64,000 nt of DNA, from positions 25,242 through 89,241 of the forward strand of contig CAJMPP010000002.1 in NCBI GenBank assembly GCA_905215325.1. Direction: 5' to 3'. The notes beneath the pieces were generated by a model. The model was not told where the DNA came from. It worked only from the letters and a program-made list of their open reading frames with translations, and did no database searches. Both the position numbers and the translations under genes were made by a program. The DNA comes from an uncultured bacterium. Its GTDB lineage: Bacteria > Actinomycetota > Coriobacteriia > Coriobacteriales > Eggerthellaceae. Of this stretch, positions 53,155 to 62,156 are shown piece by piece; the stretch's first letter is position 1, and every line of letters begins with the position of its first letter.

Positions 53155-53529
53155 TTACTTCAGGGTCACAGCGGCGCCGGCCTCTTCCAGAGCCTTCTTG
53201 ATCTCCTCAGCCTTGTCCTTGGCCACACCCTCCTGGATGGTGGAAGGAGCACCCTCGACGGTCTCCTTAGCTTCCTTCAGGCCCTGGCCGGTGATCTCAC
53301 GGACAGCCTTGATGACAGCGATCTTGTTGTCGCCGAAGCCCTCGAGCACGACGTCGAACTCGGACTTCTCCTCAGCGGCAGCAGCGCCAGCAGCCGGAGC
53401 AGCGGCAACGGCAACCGGAGCAGCAGCGGACACGCCAAAGGTCTCCTCGATGTCCTTGACCAGCTCAGAAGCCTCGAGCAGGGACATTTCCTTCAGAGCC
53501 TCGATGATCTCTTCGCGAGAAACAGCCAT
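53155..53529 (-). CDS. rplL: 50S ribosomal protein L7/L12
   Basis: The flexible stalk protein that recruits translation GTPases. The 124-residue protein has the N-terminal dimerisation part (LKEMSLLEASELVKDIEETF), an Ala-rich hinge, and the C-terminal domain with KIAVIKAVREITGQGLKEAK and ending EEAGAAVTLK, all standard. It follows rplJ in the usual order and ends at a strong terminator. Confidence 0.98.
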   Translation of the reverse strand: MAVSREEIIEALKEMSLLEASELVKDIEETFGVSAAAPVAVAAAPAAGAAAAEEKSEFDVVLEGFGDNKIAVIKAVREITGQGLKEAKETVEGAPSTIQEGVAKDKAEEIKKALEEAGAAVTLK

Positions 53530-53623
53530 GTTAGTTTCCTTTCAAAGGGGCTGGATCATCCTAATGTTCCAGCCGAAATTTCAAATGCATTACGCGGCAC
53601 GTCTTATGCCGCTAGAAGCTTGC

Positions 53624-54142
53624 TTACGCAACCTTCTGATCGGCAACGGCCTTTGCGACCTGAGCCAGGCCACGCGGCACACCGTTGATAGCGGTTGCCA
53701 GACCCTGAGCCACACCGTTGATAGCAGCGGCGATGTGAGCGTACAGCTCCTCGCGAGAGGGCAGGGAAGCGATGGCCTCCACCTCTGCGGCGCTGACTGC
53801 AGCACCCTCCATCAAGCCACCCTTGATCTGCAGGTTCTCGTTGGACTTGGCGAATTCCTTGACGGCCTTCGCAGCAGCGGCAACATCGGAACCGGCGAAC
53901 ACGAATGCGCTCGGGCCATGCAGCATGTCGTCCAGCGTAGGCAGCTCGGACTCGGACAGAGCGATGCGCATAACGGTGTTCTTGTACACCTTCATGCATG
54001 CACCGGACTCGCGGACTGCGTTGCGCAGAGCCTCGACCTCCTTGACGGTCAGACCGCAGGCGTCGACGACCCACACAGCACCCGCACCCTCCAGATCTTC
54101 CTTGATCGCGGACAGCATGGATTGGTTCTTTGCGTTCGGCAT
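53624..54142 (-). CDS. rplJ: 50S ribosomal protein L10
   Basis: L10 anchors the L7/L12 dimers to the ribosome and represses its own operon by binding the leader RNA. The 172-residue protein shows VVDACGLTVKEVEALRNAVR near the start and NTVMRIALSESELPTLDDML in the middle, as usual. It starts at 54142 after an AAGGAGGTG site and is followed by rplL 94 bases later. No rplA or rplK lies upstream; a membrane protein gene does. Confidence 0.97.
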   Translation of the reverse strand: MPNAKNQSMLSAIKEDLEGAGAVWVVDACGLTVKEVEALRNAVRESGACMKVYKNTVMRIALSESELPTLDDMLHGPSAFVFAGSDVAAAAKAVKEFAKSNENLQIKGGLMEGAAVSAAEVEAIASLPSREELYAHIAAAINGVAQGLATAINGVPRGLAQVAKAVADQKVA

Positions 54143-54149
54143 TGTTACA

Positions 54150-54325
54150 CCTCCTTCTTCTCAAACTCGGGTTCCGCCCCATGCGGGTGGAGTCGCGCTT
54201 GAGAAAAAGAACGACCCCTGCCGTCCTAAGACACAGGGGTCGTTGAAGTGCGATACTTAACAACCACCTCGGCGGGCCGCAATTGCTTGCGATTGAACCT
54301 TTCGGTGCCTGCTGTCTCGGGCAGC
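54150..54325 (-). promoter_or_regulatory. L10 (rplJ) leader
   Basis: The 5' leader of rplJ contains CGCAAGCAATTGCG and CCGCCGAGGTGG, features like the L10-binding fold of known L10 leaders. An intrinsic terminator hairpin follows. L10 binding would favour termination or block translation. Exact ends are uncertain. Confidence 0.75.
54204..54244 (-). terminator. attenuator hairpin in the rplJ leader
   Basis: AACGACCCCTG (54210-54220) pairs with CAGGGGTCGTT (54234-54244) and is followed on the minus strand by CTTTTTCTC. It lies between the L10-binding part and the rplJ ribosome-binding site, so it is best read as a regulated terminator. Confidence 0.8.
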
Positions 54326-54329
54326 GGAA

Positions 54330-56333
54330 CTACTTTTGTTGCTCCGTCTTCTGCTGGTCGGCCGTTTCCGCGGTTTGCTCAACCGTCTTCGCGGCCTGCT
54401 CAGAAGATGACTTACCTATAGTATCAGATTTATTCTGCGTGTCAACGATTTCTTGGACGGAATTCGTGGTATCGCCGGCGATGTACTTGAAGGTGACGAT
54501 GTCGCCTTCCCTATAGCCCACGATGCCGAGCTGCGCGGGCAAGGCGAAGTCGTAGATACCCTCAACGCCCTCAAGCGTCACATAGAAATGGGAGTTGCCG
54601 TCCAGAACCGCCTGCGTCATGCTGCGGATCGCGCCCGTCTGTTCCTGCGTGTTGGCCTCCGCGGCATCGCCGGAAAGCGTTCCGCTGGTAGCCAACATGG
54701 CCTGGTAGGACTTCTGCGTTTCCGCGACCGTGTCGCCCGTGGCGACGTTCTGATAATGCTGGATGTCCACCATTGCGAATTTTTTAACGGTGCCCGCGTT
54801 ATCCTTCAGCGCCATGAAGTATGTCGGCTGCTCGGAAACGTTGATCAGGATGGGGAACGTTGCGGAGTAACGCAGGTTCTGCACCGCGCCCTCGGCCGAC
54901 TGCATGGCCGATTCCTCGGTAGCGCCCGCCACCGGATAGTAATGAGATTCCGCCGTGCGCTGGTTCACCAGCACGAAGCCTACGATGGAGTTGTCCGCCG
55001 TTGCCGACGTCACGCCCGTGTACACCCACACGTCATCGTCCTTGGCGATGTAGTTGTAGCCCACGTTGCCGTCGGTGCCCGGCGTGGTCTGCACCACGTT
55101 CTTCTGGCCCAGCCAACTGTTCAGCCAGCCGTCCTGGTACTTGCCCGACCAGTTGTACTGCTGGATAAGCAGCTCGGCCGGATAAGCGCGGTCGACCCAT
55201 TGGGGCACATCGTCGATGGCCAGGTCCGTGCATTCGCCCGTGGTGGCGTTCACCATGACCACGCGCTCGATGGTGGTGCCACCGAACAGGCCGATGGTAC
55301 GCGTCTGCACCGGGCAGATCCACCAGGGCTGGCCGTCCTCGTCGATCTCGAACGACTTCTCATCGAACATGTAGAAGGGGTACTTCAGCTGCACGTAACG
55401 GTCGATGTTGCGGGCCAAAGGCTCGGAACGCGAATAGAAGATGGCGCGGTCGCCCAGCTTCACGATCTGCGCATCCTGCGTGGTCATATCCACCAGCGCG
55501 TACGCCGGGATGCCCTCGGATCGGTTCGTCAGCCACTTGAACAGGTCGGCATAGCCCAGCGGGCTCACGCGCACAGGCGTGCCCTGGTAGTTGATCTGGC
55601 TATACGTGCCCGCGATCTCGAATTGGCTGACGTACTCGGGGATGTTGCCCATGGCGCGATTGCCCAGCAGCGCCGCGGAATCGCGATCGATGATGGGGAT
55701 CTCAGAGTAGTCGACCTGCTGGATATCCTGCGCGAAATCGGCGTCCTGCGTTTCCAGCACGCTAGCATACTTGGCCGCGTTGCCGGGGAACACCGACAGC
55801 GACGCCAAAGCGCCCACGACGCCGACCAGCGCGATGGCCACGGGAATCCACGACGCCACCTTGAACGCCTTCGCCTTCGTGCGATTGGGATCGACCTTGC
55901 TGTTGCCCGTTTCGTACGTGCGCGACTTCACGTTCCACAGCAGGAACAGCGGCAGAAGGACGAACACGACCACGAACATCCAGGTGTCCACGCTGTGGAT
56001 GTTGATCGGCGGATGGAACCACCAGTAGGCCGCCGCCACGATGAGCACCACCAACACCGCGGTGATGATGAGCGCCTTCTTGCCCATCTGGCCCATCTTG
56101 TCGCCGAACGAGAACTCGGGGATACCCCCGCCGTTGCCGCCCTTGTTGCCACGACCGCCGCTGAACGCGGTGAACGGGTTTTCAGAACCTTGGCCGCCGG
56201 CGCCGTTGCCCGACGAGCTGCTGGCACCCCCTTCGCCGGAGGCGCCAGCGGGCCCTCCGAAGCCTGCGCCCATGTCGAAACCCGATTGCTTCAGGGCGTC
56301 GATGAGCGACTCAAAACCGGATGTCTGTTTCAC
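54330..56333 (-). CDS. large membrane protein of unknown function
   Basis: A 667-residue protein not recognised by name. It starts at a GTG (56333) with GAGAAAGGGAT in front. The order is: a Gly/Ser-rich cytoplasmic head (to about 85), three predicted helices (around ALIITAVLVVLIVAAAYWWF, WMFVVVFVLLPLFLLW and WIPVAIALVGVVGALASLSV), a large extracytoplasmic domain of about 430 residues rich in Trp/Tyr (for example YNWSGKYQDGWLNSWLGQKN), and a Gln/Thr/Glu-rich C-terminal tail. No catalytic motif was recognised. It lies just before the rplJ leader. Its Gly-rich head and large outer domain suggest a cell-envelope role, which is only inference. Confidence 0.75.
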   Translation of the reverse strand: MKQTSGFESLIDALKQSGFDMGAGFGGPAGASGEGGASSSSGNGAGGQGSENPFTAFSGGRGNKGGNGGGIPEFSFGDKMGQMGKKALIITAVLVVLIVAAAYWWFHPPINIHSVDTWMFVVVFVLLPLFLLWNVKSRTYETGNSKVDPNRTKAKAFKVASWIPVAIALVGVVGALASLSVFPGNAAKYASVLETQDADFAQDIQQVDYSEIPIIDRDSAALLGNRAMGNIPEYVSQFEIAGTYSQINYQGTPVRVSPLGYADLFKWLTNRSEGIPAYALVDMTTQDAQIVKLGDRAIFYSRSEPLARNIDRYVQLKYPFYMFDEKSFEIDEDGQPWWICPVQTRTIGLFGGTTIERVVMVNATTGECTDLAIDDVPQWVDRAYPAELLIQQYNWSGKYQDGWLNSWLGQKNVVQTTPGTDGNVGYNYIAKDDDVWVYTGVTSATADNSIVGFVLVNQRTAESHYYPVAGATEESAMQSAEGAVQNLRYSATFPILINVSEQPTYFMALKDNAGTVKKFAMVDIQHYQNVATGDTVAETQKSYQAMLATSGTLSGDAAEANTQEQTGAIRSMTQAVLDGNSHFYVTLEGVEGIYDFALPAQLGIVGYREGDIVTFKYIAGDTTNSVQEIVDTQNKSDTIGKSSSEQAAKTVEQTAETADQQKTEQQK

Positions 56334-56521
56334 GGCATCCCTTTCTCCATTGATAGATGAACAATGTTCCACATTGTAGCGGAACGCGTCCAGCTTCCCT
56401 TGAAACCGAACGCGTTCCGTTACCTTTTATAATCGTTGCGATGACGGCCGGTCAACGCCACGCCCCCTTGCGGCGCGCAACGCTGCGCACCTCCACGAAG
56501 CACCGCGTTCGGCGACCGCCC

Positions 56522-59197
56522 CTATTTCGCCAGCTGGCGAAGGACGTACTGCAAAATGCCGCCATGCTCGAAGTACTTGCCCTCGGTAGGCGTATCCACG
56601 CGGACCGTTGCCTTGAAGGAAACCTCGGCCCCGTCGGCCTTTTTCGCCGTCACGTCCACCACACGCGGCTCGGGCAGGCCCTTCGAGAAGTCCACAGCGC
56701 CGACCGTGTACTGCTCAGAACCGTCAAGACCCAGGCTCTCGGCGCTTTCGCCCTCTTCGAACTGCAGCGGCATCACGCCCATGCCGATAAGGTTCGAACG
56801 ATGGATGCGCTCGAAGCTTTCCGCAAACGCCGCGCGGATGCCCAGCAGCATGGGGCCCTTCGCCGCCCAGTCGCGCGAACTGCCGCTGCCGTACATCTTG
56901 CCGGCCACCACGACCAACGGCACGTCTGCCTGCTCGTAGTCCATTGCCGCATCGAACAGCGGGGTGATCTCGTCCTTCAGAAAGTCGCGCGTCCAGCCGC
57001 CCTTCTTGCCTTCCGCCAGCTTGTTGGACAGCTTCACGTTGGCGAACGTTCCGCGCATCATAACCTCGTGGTTGCCGCGACGGGCGCCGTAGGTGTTGAA
57101 GTCCGCCGGAACGACGTCGCGTTCCTCCAGGTACTTCGCCGCCGGAGAATCCAGGGCGATGCTGCCCGCGGGCGAGATGTGGTCGGTGGTGATGAAGTCG
57201 CCCAGGAAGGCCAGCGCACGCGCTCCCTTGATGGGCTCGGCCGGCGCAGGCTGCGCGCCCATGCCATCGAAGTACGGCGCGCGACGCACGTACGTGGAAG
57301 CCTCGTCCCACGCGAACGTGTCGGACGGCTCGCTGCCGAGCTGCTGCCAGGCGGCATCGCCGTCGTACAGGCCGCGAGAACCCTCCTCGAACAGCTCCTT
57401 CGTGGCGAAACGATCCAACAGGTCCGCAACCTCGGCATCGGTCGGCCAGATGTCGGCCAGCTTCACCGGCGTGCCGTCTGCGCGCTCGCCGAGCACCGCG
57501 TTAGGCAGGTCCACGTCCATGGTGCCCGCCAGCGAGTAAGCGATCACCGTGGCCGGTGCGCCCAGGTAGTTCTGCGACACGTCAGGCGAGATACGGCCCT
57601 CGAAGTTACGGTTGCCCGAAAGCACGCTGGCAAGCTCCAGGTTGTCGGCGATGTCATGCAGCGCCGGCAAAATGGGGCCGGAGTTGCCGATGCAGCTCAT
57701 GCAGCCGAAGCCGCACGTGTAAAAGCCCAGGTCGCGCAGACCATCCATCAGGCCGGCATGCTCAAGCAGCAGCTCGGTGGCATGGCTGCCCGGAGCCAGG
57801 ATGCACTTCACCCAGGGCTTGGGCTTCAGCCCCGCTTCGGCAGCCTTCTTCGCCACCAAGCCAGCGGTCAGCATCATGGATGGATCAGTGGCGGTGGTGC
57901 AGCTGGTCACCGCGGCGATGGCAAGCGCGCCATGGCCCAGTTCGCATGCCTGGCCGTTCACGTCCACCGTTTCCTTCTTGTCCAGATCAAGACCGCGATC
58001 GGCGCAAATCTCATGGAAGCGCTCCTGCGCCTGCTCAAGGAAGATACGATCATGCGGGCGCGACGGGCCGGCGATGCTGCGCTTCACGCTGCCCAAGTCC
58101 AGCTCGACCACGTCGGCGTACACGCGCTCGGGCGCCTGCGGGTCGTTCCAGAAGCCCTGCGCCTTCGCGTACTGCTCCACCAGGGCAACCTGTTGCTCGC
58201 TGCGGCCGGTCAGACGCAGGTACGCCAGCGTCTGATCGTCAACGGGAAACAGCGTGCAGGTGCTGCCGTATTCCGGCGTCATATTGGAGATGCACGTGCG
58301 CTGGGTAGCGTTCAGGCTGTCCAGGCCGGAGCCGAAGCACTCGACAAAGCAGCCGACCACGCCCTTCTCGCGCAGCATCTTAGCGAACGTCAGCGCCACG
58401 TCCATGGCCGCAACGCCCTCGGACAGCTTGCCCGTCAGGCGCACGCCCACCACCTTGGGAACCAGCGTGGTGATCGGCTGGCCCAGCGCCGCCGCCTCGG
58501 CCTCGATGCCACCGACGCCCCAGCCCAGCACGCCGATGCCGTTGGCGGTAGGCGTGTGGCTGTCCGTGCCCACCAGGGTGTCGAAGTACACCGTGGGGTT
58601 CTCGCCCTCCGGCGTTTCCACACCGGCGGCCGTGGAGGTCATGGCAACCTGCGCGAACTCCTCGGTGTTCAGCTGATGGCAAATGCCCGCTCCCGGAGGG
58701 ACGATGCGCACGTTCTGGAACGACTTCTGCGCCCACTTCAGGAAGTTGTATCGCTCACCGTTGCGCTGGAACTCCAGCTCCATGTTCTTCTCCATGGCGC
58801 AGGAGCAGCCCGCCACGTCGGCGATGACCGAGTGGTCGATGACCAGGTCGCAAGGGATCTGCGGGTTGATCTTCGCCGGGTCGCCGCCCAGGTTCGCGCA
58901 GGCCTCGCGCATCACGGCGAAGTCCACGAACACCGGCACGCCCGTGAAGTCCTGGAACAACACGCGCGCAGGGCTGAACTCGACCTCGCTGCCCACCTCG
59001 CCTGCGCAGCCGGCCTCGACCACGCGCTTAGCCAGGTCGGAAGCCGCCTCCGGGCTCTCAGCGTTGCGCAGCACATTCTCCAACAGCACCTTCAGCGCAT
59101 ACGGAAGCTTCTCGGAGCCCTCAACCCGCTCAACCGGATAATAGGTATAAGCCGCATCGCCCACGGAAAGGGTAGCGGCGAACTTCTCGTTCTTCAT
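56522..59197 (-). CDS. acnA: aconitate hydratase
   Basis: It isomerises citrate to isocitrate through a [4Fe-4S] cluster. The 891-residue protein is full length for AcnA. It shows FQDFTGVPVFVDFAVMREAC, VGTDSHTPTANGIGVLGWGV, and the cluster cysteines in TSCTTATDPSMM and GCMSCIGNSGP, with the C-terminal swivel domain having AGKMYGSGSSRDWAAKGPML. The start at 59197 has AGAGGGGA in front. With isocitrate dehydrogenase upstream it gives the oxidative branch to 2-oxoglutarate for glutamate synthesis. Confidence 0.97.
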   Translation of the reverse strand: MKNEKFAATLSVGDAAYTYYPVERVEGSEKLPYALKVLLENVLRNAESPEAASDLAKRVVEAGCAGEVGSEVEFSPARVLFQDFTGVPVFVDFAVMREACANLGGDPAKINPQIPCDLVIDHSVIADVAGCSCAMEKNMELEFQRNGERYNFLKWAQKSFQNVRIVPPGAGICHQLNTEEFAQVAMTSTAAGVETPEGENPTVYFDTLVGTDSHTPTANGIGVLGWGVGGIEAEAAALGQPITTLVPKVVGVRLTGKLSEGVAAMDVALTFAKMLREKGVVGCFVECFGSGLDSLNATQRTCISNMTPEYGSTCTLFPVDDQTLAYLRLTGRSEQQVALVEQYAKAQGFWNDPQAPERVYADVVELDLGSVKRSIAGPSRPHDRIFLEQAQERFHEICADRGLDLDKKETVDVNGQACELGHGALAIAAVTSCTTATDPSMMLTAGLVAKKAAEAGLKPKPWVKCILAPGSHATELLLEHAGLMDGLRDLGFYTCGFGCMSCIGNSGPILPALHDIADNLELASVLSGNRNFEGRISPDVSQNYLGAPATVIAYSLAGTMDVDLPNAVLGERADGTPVKLADIWPTDAEVADLLDRFATKELFEEGSRGLYDGDAAWQQLGSEPSDTFAWDEASTYVRRAPYFDGMGAQPAPAEPIKGARALAFLGDFITTDHISPAGSIALDSPAAKYLEERDVVPADFNTYGARRGNHEVMMRGTFANVKLSNKLAEGKKGGWTRDFLKDEITPLFDAAMDYEQADVPLVVVAGKMYGSGSSRDWAAKGPMLLGIRAAFAESFERIHRSNLIGMGVMPLQFEEGESAESLGLDGSEQYTVGAVDFSKGLPEPRVVDVTAKKADGAEVSFKATVRVDTPTEGKYFEHGGILQYVLRQLAK

Positions 59198-59543
59198 ATC
59201 GTCCCCTCTTGGTGCGTGTCGCACCCTGATATCGATCTTGCCGAACACGATTCAGCCGGCAAATCGCGCTCACCGGCGAAAGCCCTATTGGGAATCGGCC
59301 CCAGCCGGCAGTCATTCGCGCCGGTGAGGCCTATCCGAATACGTGCGATAGCCGACAGCTGCGCGCGCCGGCGAAAACCAGCCTGGAAATCGACTTCGGC
59401 TAGCCGCCGCCGCACATAGGTTGAAGCTGTTTGCAGCTCGAACCCAATCAGCACCGCGCATACCGGCTCAAACCCGCTTGCGGGAATGGTCGTCGGCCGG
59501 CTTCCCGCTTCCCGCAGATCGCCTGCCGACAGCTACTGCACGA
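59198..59543. other. intergenic region between idh and acnA
   Basis: This 346-base region contains several CCGGC-rich short repeats (for example GCGCCGGTGAGG and GCGCGCCGGCGAAAA). I saw no clear gene, promoter or terminator. Confidence 0.5.
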
Positions 59544-60641
59544 TTACGCCTGAGCCTTGATGGCGGCGATAAGCGCCTCAGTGAACTCGGTGCAGCTGGC
59601 CGCAGGGGCGCTGCTACCAGTGGCCTTACGGATATCGCCCGTCAGCACAGAACCATCGGCGTACACGGCGCGGACGCCGCGGCGGATGCGCTCGGCGATT
59701 TCCAGCTCCCCAAGATGGTCGAGCATCATGGCCGCGGACATGATCTCCGCAGTGGGGTTTGCCTTGTTCTGGCCCGCGATGTCGGGAGCGGAGCCATGTA
59801 CAGCCTCGAACACGGCATAGTCCTTGCCGATGTTCGCGCCCGGAGCGATGCCCAAGCCGCCGACCAGGCCCGCAGCCAGATCGCTGGCGATGTCGCCATA
59901 CAGGTTGGGGAACACCACAACGTCGAACTGCGCCGGATCGATGACCATGTTCATGCAGAAAGCATCGATGATGCGGTCGTCGAACTCTACGCGGCCCTCG
60001 TATTCCTTGGCCACCTCGCGCGCCGTGCGCAGGAACAGGCCGTCGGAATACTTCATGATATTGGCCTTATGAGCTGCGGTGACCTTTTTGCGACCATGCT
60101 TCAGCGCATACTCGAAAGCATAGCGCACGATATTCTGGGTAGCCGTGACGGAGATGGGCTTGATGGAGATGCCGGAATCGGGACGGATAACGCCCGCGCC
60201 CTCGTCCTCGCAGAACTTGATGAGCTTGGATGCGGCTTCAGAGCCCTCTTCGAATTCCACGCCCGCATACAAGTCCTCAGAGTTTTCACGCACGATGACC
60301 AGGTCGACGTCGTCATAACGGCCACCGGCGCCGGGCATGGACAGCACCGGACGCAGGCACACATATAGATCGAGCGTTTTGCGAAGCGCAACGTTGACGC
60401 TGCGGAAACCCGTTCCAACAGGAGTGGTGCACGGGCCCTTGATGGCGACCTTGTTGCGCTTCACTGCCTCAATGGTCTCATCAGGCAGCGGAGTGCCCGT
60501 TTTCTCGGCGCATGCCGCACCGGCCTCGGCGACTTCCCAGATGATGTCCGCACCTGCAGCTTCCACGACCTGCTGCATTGCGGCAGACGTTTCCAAGCCG
60601 ATGCCGTCACCCGGAATCAAGGTTACAGTATGCTGTGCCAT
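59544..60641 (-). CDS. isocitrate dehydrogenase, NAD-type IDH/IPMDH family
   Basis: The 365-residue protein starts MAQHTVTLIPGDGIGLE and has CLRPV and DLVIVRENSEDLYAGVE. The C-terminal cofactor region GSAPDIAGQNKANPTAEIMS points to NAD-linked isocitrate dehydrogenase rather than isopropylmalate dehydrogenase. It oxidises isocitrate to 2-oxoglutarate. The adjacent aconitase supports the call; the distinction from other beta-decarboxylating dehydrogenases is by context and motif only. AGAAGGAG precedes the start at 60641. Confidence 0.9.
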   Translation of the reverse strand: MAQHTVTLIPGDGIGLETSAAMQQVVEAAGADIIWEVAEAGAACAEKTGTPLPDETIEAVKRNKVAIKGPCTTPVGTGFRSVNVALRKTLDLYVCLRPVLSMPGAGGRYDDVDLVIVRENSEDLYAGVEFEEGSEAASKLIKFCEDEGAGVIRPDSGISIKPISVTATQNIVRYAFEYALKHGRKKVTAAHKANIMKYSDGLFLRTAREVAKEYEGRVEFDDRIIDAFCMNMVIDPAQFDVVVFPNLYGDIASDLAAGLVGGLGIAPGANIGKDYAVFEAVHGSAPDIAGQNKANPTAEIMSAAMMLDHLGELEIAERIRRGVRAVYADGSVLTGDIRKATGSSAPAASCTEFTEALIAAIKAQA

Positions 60642-60728
60642 TGCCACTCCTTCTGTCCTGCGCCGCGGCGCATACGGGTTGAAAGAAACAGGCTGCACCG
60701 CAACGCGGCACAGCCCGAGGTTCCAAGC

Positions 60729-61337
60729 TTATTGTCCTTGAACGTTGTCAATGATGGTTTGCGCCTTGCGCTTCAAGGCACCCCTGCCATTATGCGCATC
60801 AAACGACATACGTTCAACAAGTGCTTCCTTAACGTGCCCCGAAAGCTTGCCAGTGGCGAATTCCGAGACGGCGTTCAGCATGTCGTTGAACTCGACATCG
60901 CCGTGATAGCATTGGATGGCTTCATCGATGAGCGGCCAGACGTTCTCGCTGCGTTTTTCGGTGGTGGCACCATACGCGCAGAAGAAACGCATGGCAGCCA
61001 GGCGGACGAACCCATTCTCCTCATCGAACAGCGCATTCTCGGCGCCAGCAAGCGCCTTATCCGTGCAGCGCGATTCCACCGGAACGAGCGCGGTGAGCGC
61101 ATCCAAGCTCTCCCAGCGGGTCTGAGCCTCGGGACGATTCAGGGCATCAACCAAATCAGATGCATAGGGAACAAGCAGGTCGGGGCTAACTTTCGCGATA
61201 AACGCCAGCGACCCCGCAGCATTCTGCCGATTACGACGCGAAGAGTCACCCAGTTGCGCAACCAATCGTTTGAACTTGTCCTCGTTCGTAAGCGCTTCAC
61301 GCGCCACGAACTCGATGACGTCCATGCTTCCAGCCAT
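60729..61337 (-). CDS. HEAT-repeat-like helical protein
   Basis: A 202-residue, all-helical protein. It contains stretches of paired helices with the spacing of HEAT/ARM repeats (for example SRRNRQNAAGSLAFIAKVSP, RWESLDALTALVPVESRCTD and RLAAMRFFCAYGATTEKRSE). There are no catalytic motifs, so a scaffold or regulatory role is likely; such proteins occur beside central metabolism genes in Coriobacteriia, but the partner is unknown. The start at 61337 was chosen because GGAGG lies seven bases before it; ATG 61352 is in frame but has no site. Confidence 0.75.
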   Translation of the reverse strand: MAGSMDVIEFVAREALTNEDKFKRLVAQLGDSSRRNRQNAAGSLAFIAKVSPDLLVPYASDLVDALNRPEAQTRWESLDALTALVPVESRCTDKALAGAENALFDEENGFVRLAAMRFFCAYGATTEKRSENVWPLIDEAIQCYHGDVEFNDMLNAVSEFATGKLSGHVKEALVERMSFDAHNGRGALKRKAQTIIDNVQGQ

Positions 61338-61561
61338 GTAAAAATCCTCCATACCACCTAGTATTTTCCAAGGTCATTATACCTTTTTGACATTCCTAGC
61401 CCGGCATTCAGCGCAGAATTAACACGGCGGTAAGCTGGGTTTTGCGGGGTTTTGCGGCGAAGAACTCGCGCCAGACAAGATCCATGAATCTGAAGAGGAA
61501 TCTGAACGCATACCGTCAGAATGTACTTGCGCCGTAAACAAGATCAAGAAGACAAGCGGCA

Positions 61562-61596
61562 CGTCTCGCTCTGCAGCCCGTAAGCAGAGCGAGACG
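61562..61596. repeat. perfect 13-base hairpin
   Basis: CGTCTCGCTCTGC (61562-61574) pairs with GCAGAGCGAGACG (61584-61596) around a 9-base loop, 10 bases before the C9 run. No T-run follows in either direction. Confidence 0.75.
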
Positions 61597-62008
61597 CATC
61601 GCTTTGCCCCCCCCCGAGCTATCTTCATGAACAGCGGCGACAACAGCAGCCCCATCGTCTCGTTGAGCTCCGCGCTGAGCCTCGCCTCTATGTGGACGAC
61701 AATCTCCACGAAGCCTGCCTCGTCCTCGAAGTCGCCGTCGAGACTCAATGCCGCAACTTCAATCAACGACAAAAGCAGCGCTCATTTCAGGCAGGTTTGC
61801 CACCTCTATCAACCGCCCCACATACTCACGTTCGCAAAACACCGACCGACACCCGAAATCGCAGCACGAATCGCATCAGCAAAGCTTCGACTCAAAACAG
61901 GAGCATCAATCTCGTCTGCAAGGCGAGTTCAACAGCAACGACCAGCTAACACCAAAGCGGATTCCTTTTTCGAATCTTACTAAACAGCGTATCTGACCTT
62001 GAAAACCA

Positions 62009-62041
62009 AAAACGGCCAGGACCGAAGTCCTAGCCGTTTGT
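62009..62041 (-). terminator. intrinsic terminator downstream of glf
   Basis: On the minus strand a stem ending in the stable GGAC-TTCG-GTCC tetraloop, with a CGG base and one internal mismatch, is followed by TTTTTGGTTTT. It lies about 115 bases after the glf stop. Confidence 0.85.
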
Positions 62042-62156
62042 TCAAGCGATCACGAGCGCATTTCGCAAAACGATTGCGAAATGCTCCCATGAGTAGTAAA
62101 ACAGCCATTCGGAGCAGCGACGCATCTGAAAAAGCATCTTTCAGCCCTACAACGCC

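Larger units (their letters stand above)
61338..62156. other. gene-poor region with hairpins and a C9 run
   Basis: 819 bases with no convincing gene. It contains a perfect 13-base hairpin, a run of nine C at 61607-61615, and the glf terminator. A 117-codon minus-strand open frame (61,419-61,772, TTG start) begins plausibly (DFEDEAGFVEIVVHIEARL) but loses any pattern after the C9 run. It may be a remnant of a gene. No repeat-flanked transposase was found. Confidence 0.6.

Noticed and set aside
59198..59543. CCGGC-rich short repeats as a mobile element or regulatory array
   Set aside because: The copies are short and irregular and could reflect base composition alone.
61607..61615. Run of nine C inside a short open frame (61,419-61,772), a possible second phase-variable gene
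   Set aside because: The open frame has no recognisable product, and changing the tract length does not create a clearly better one.
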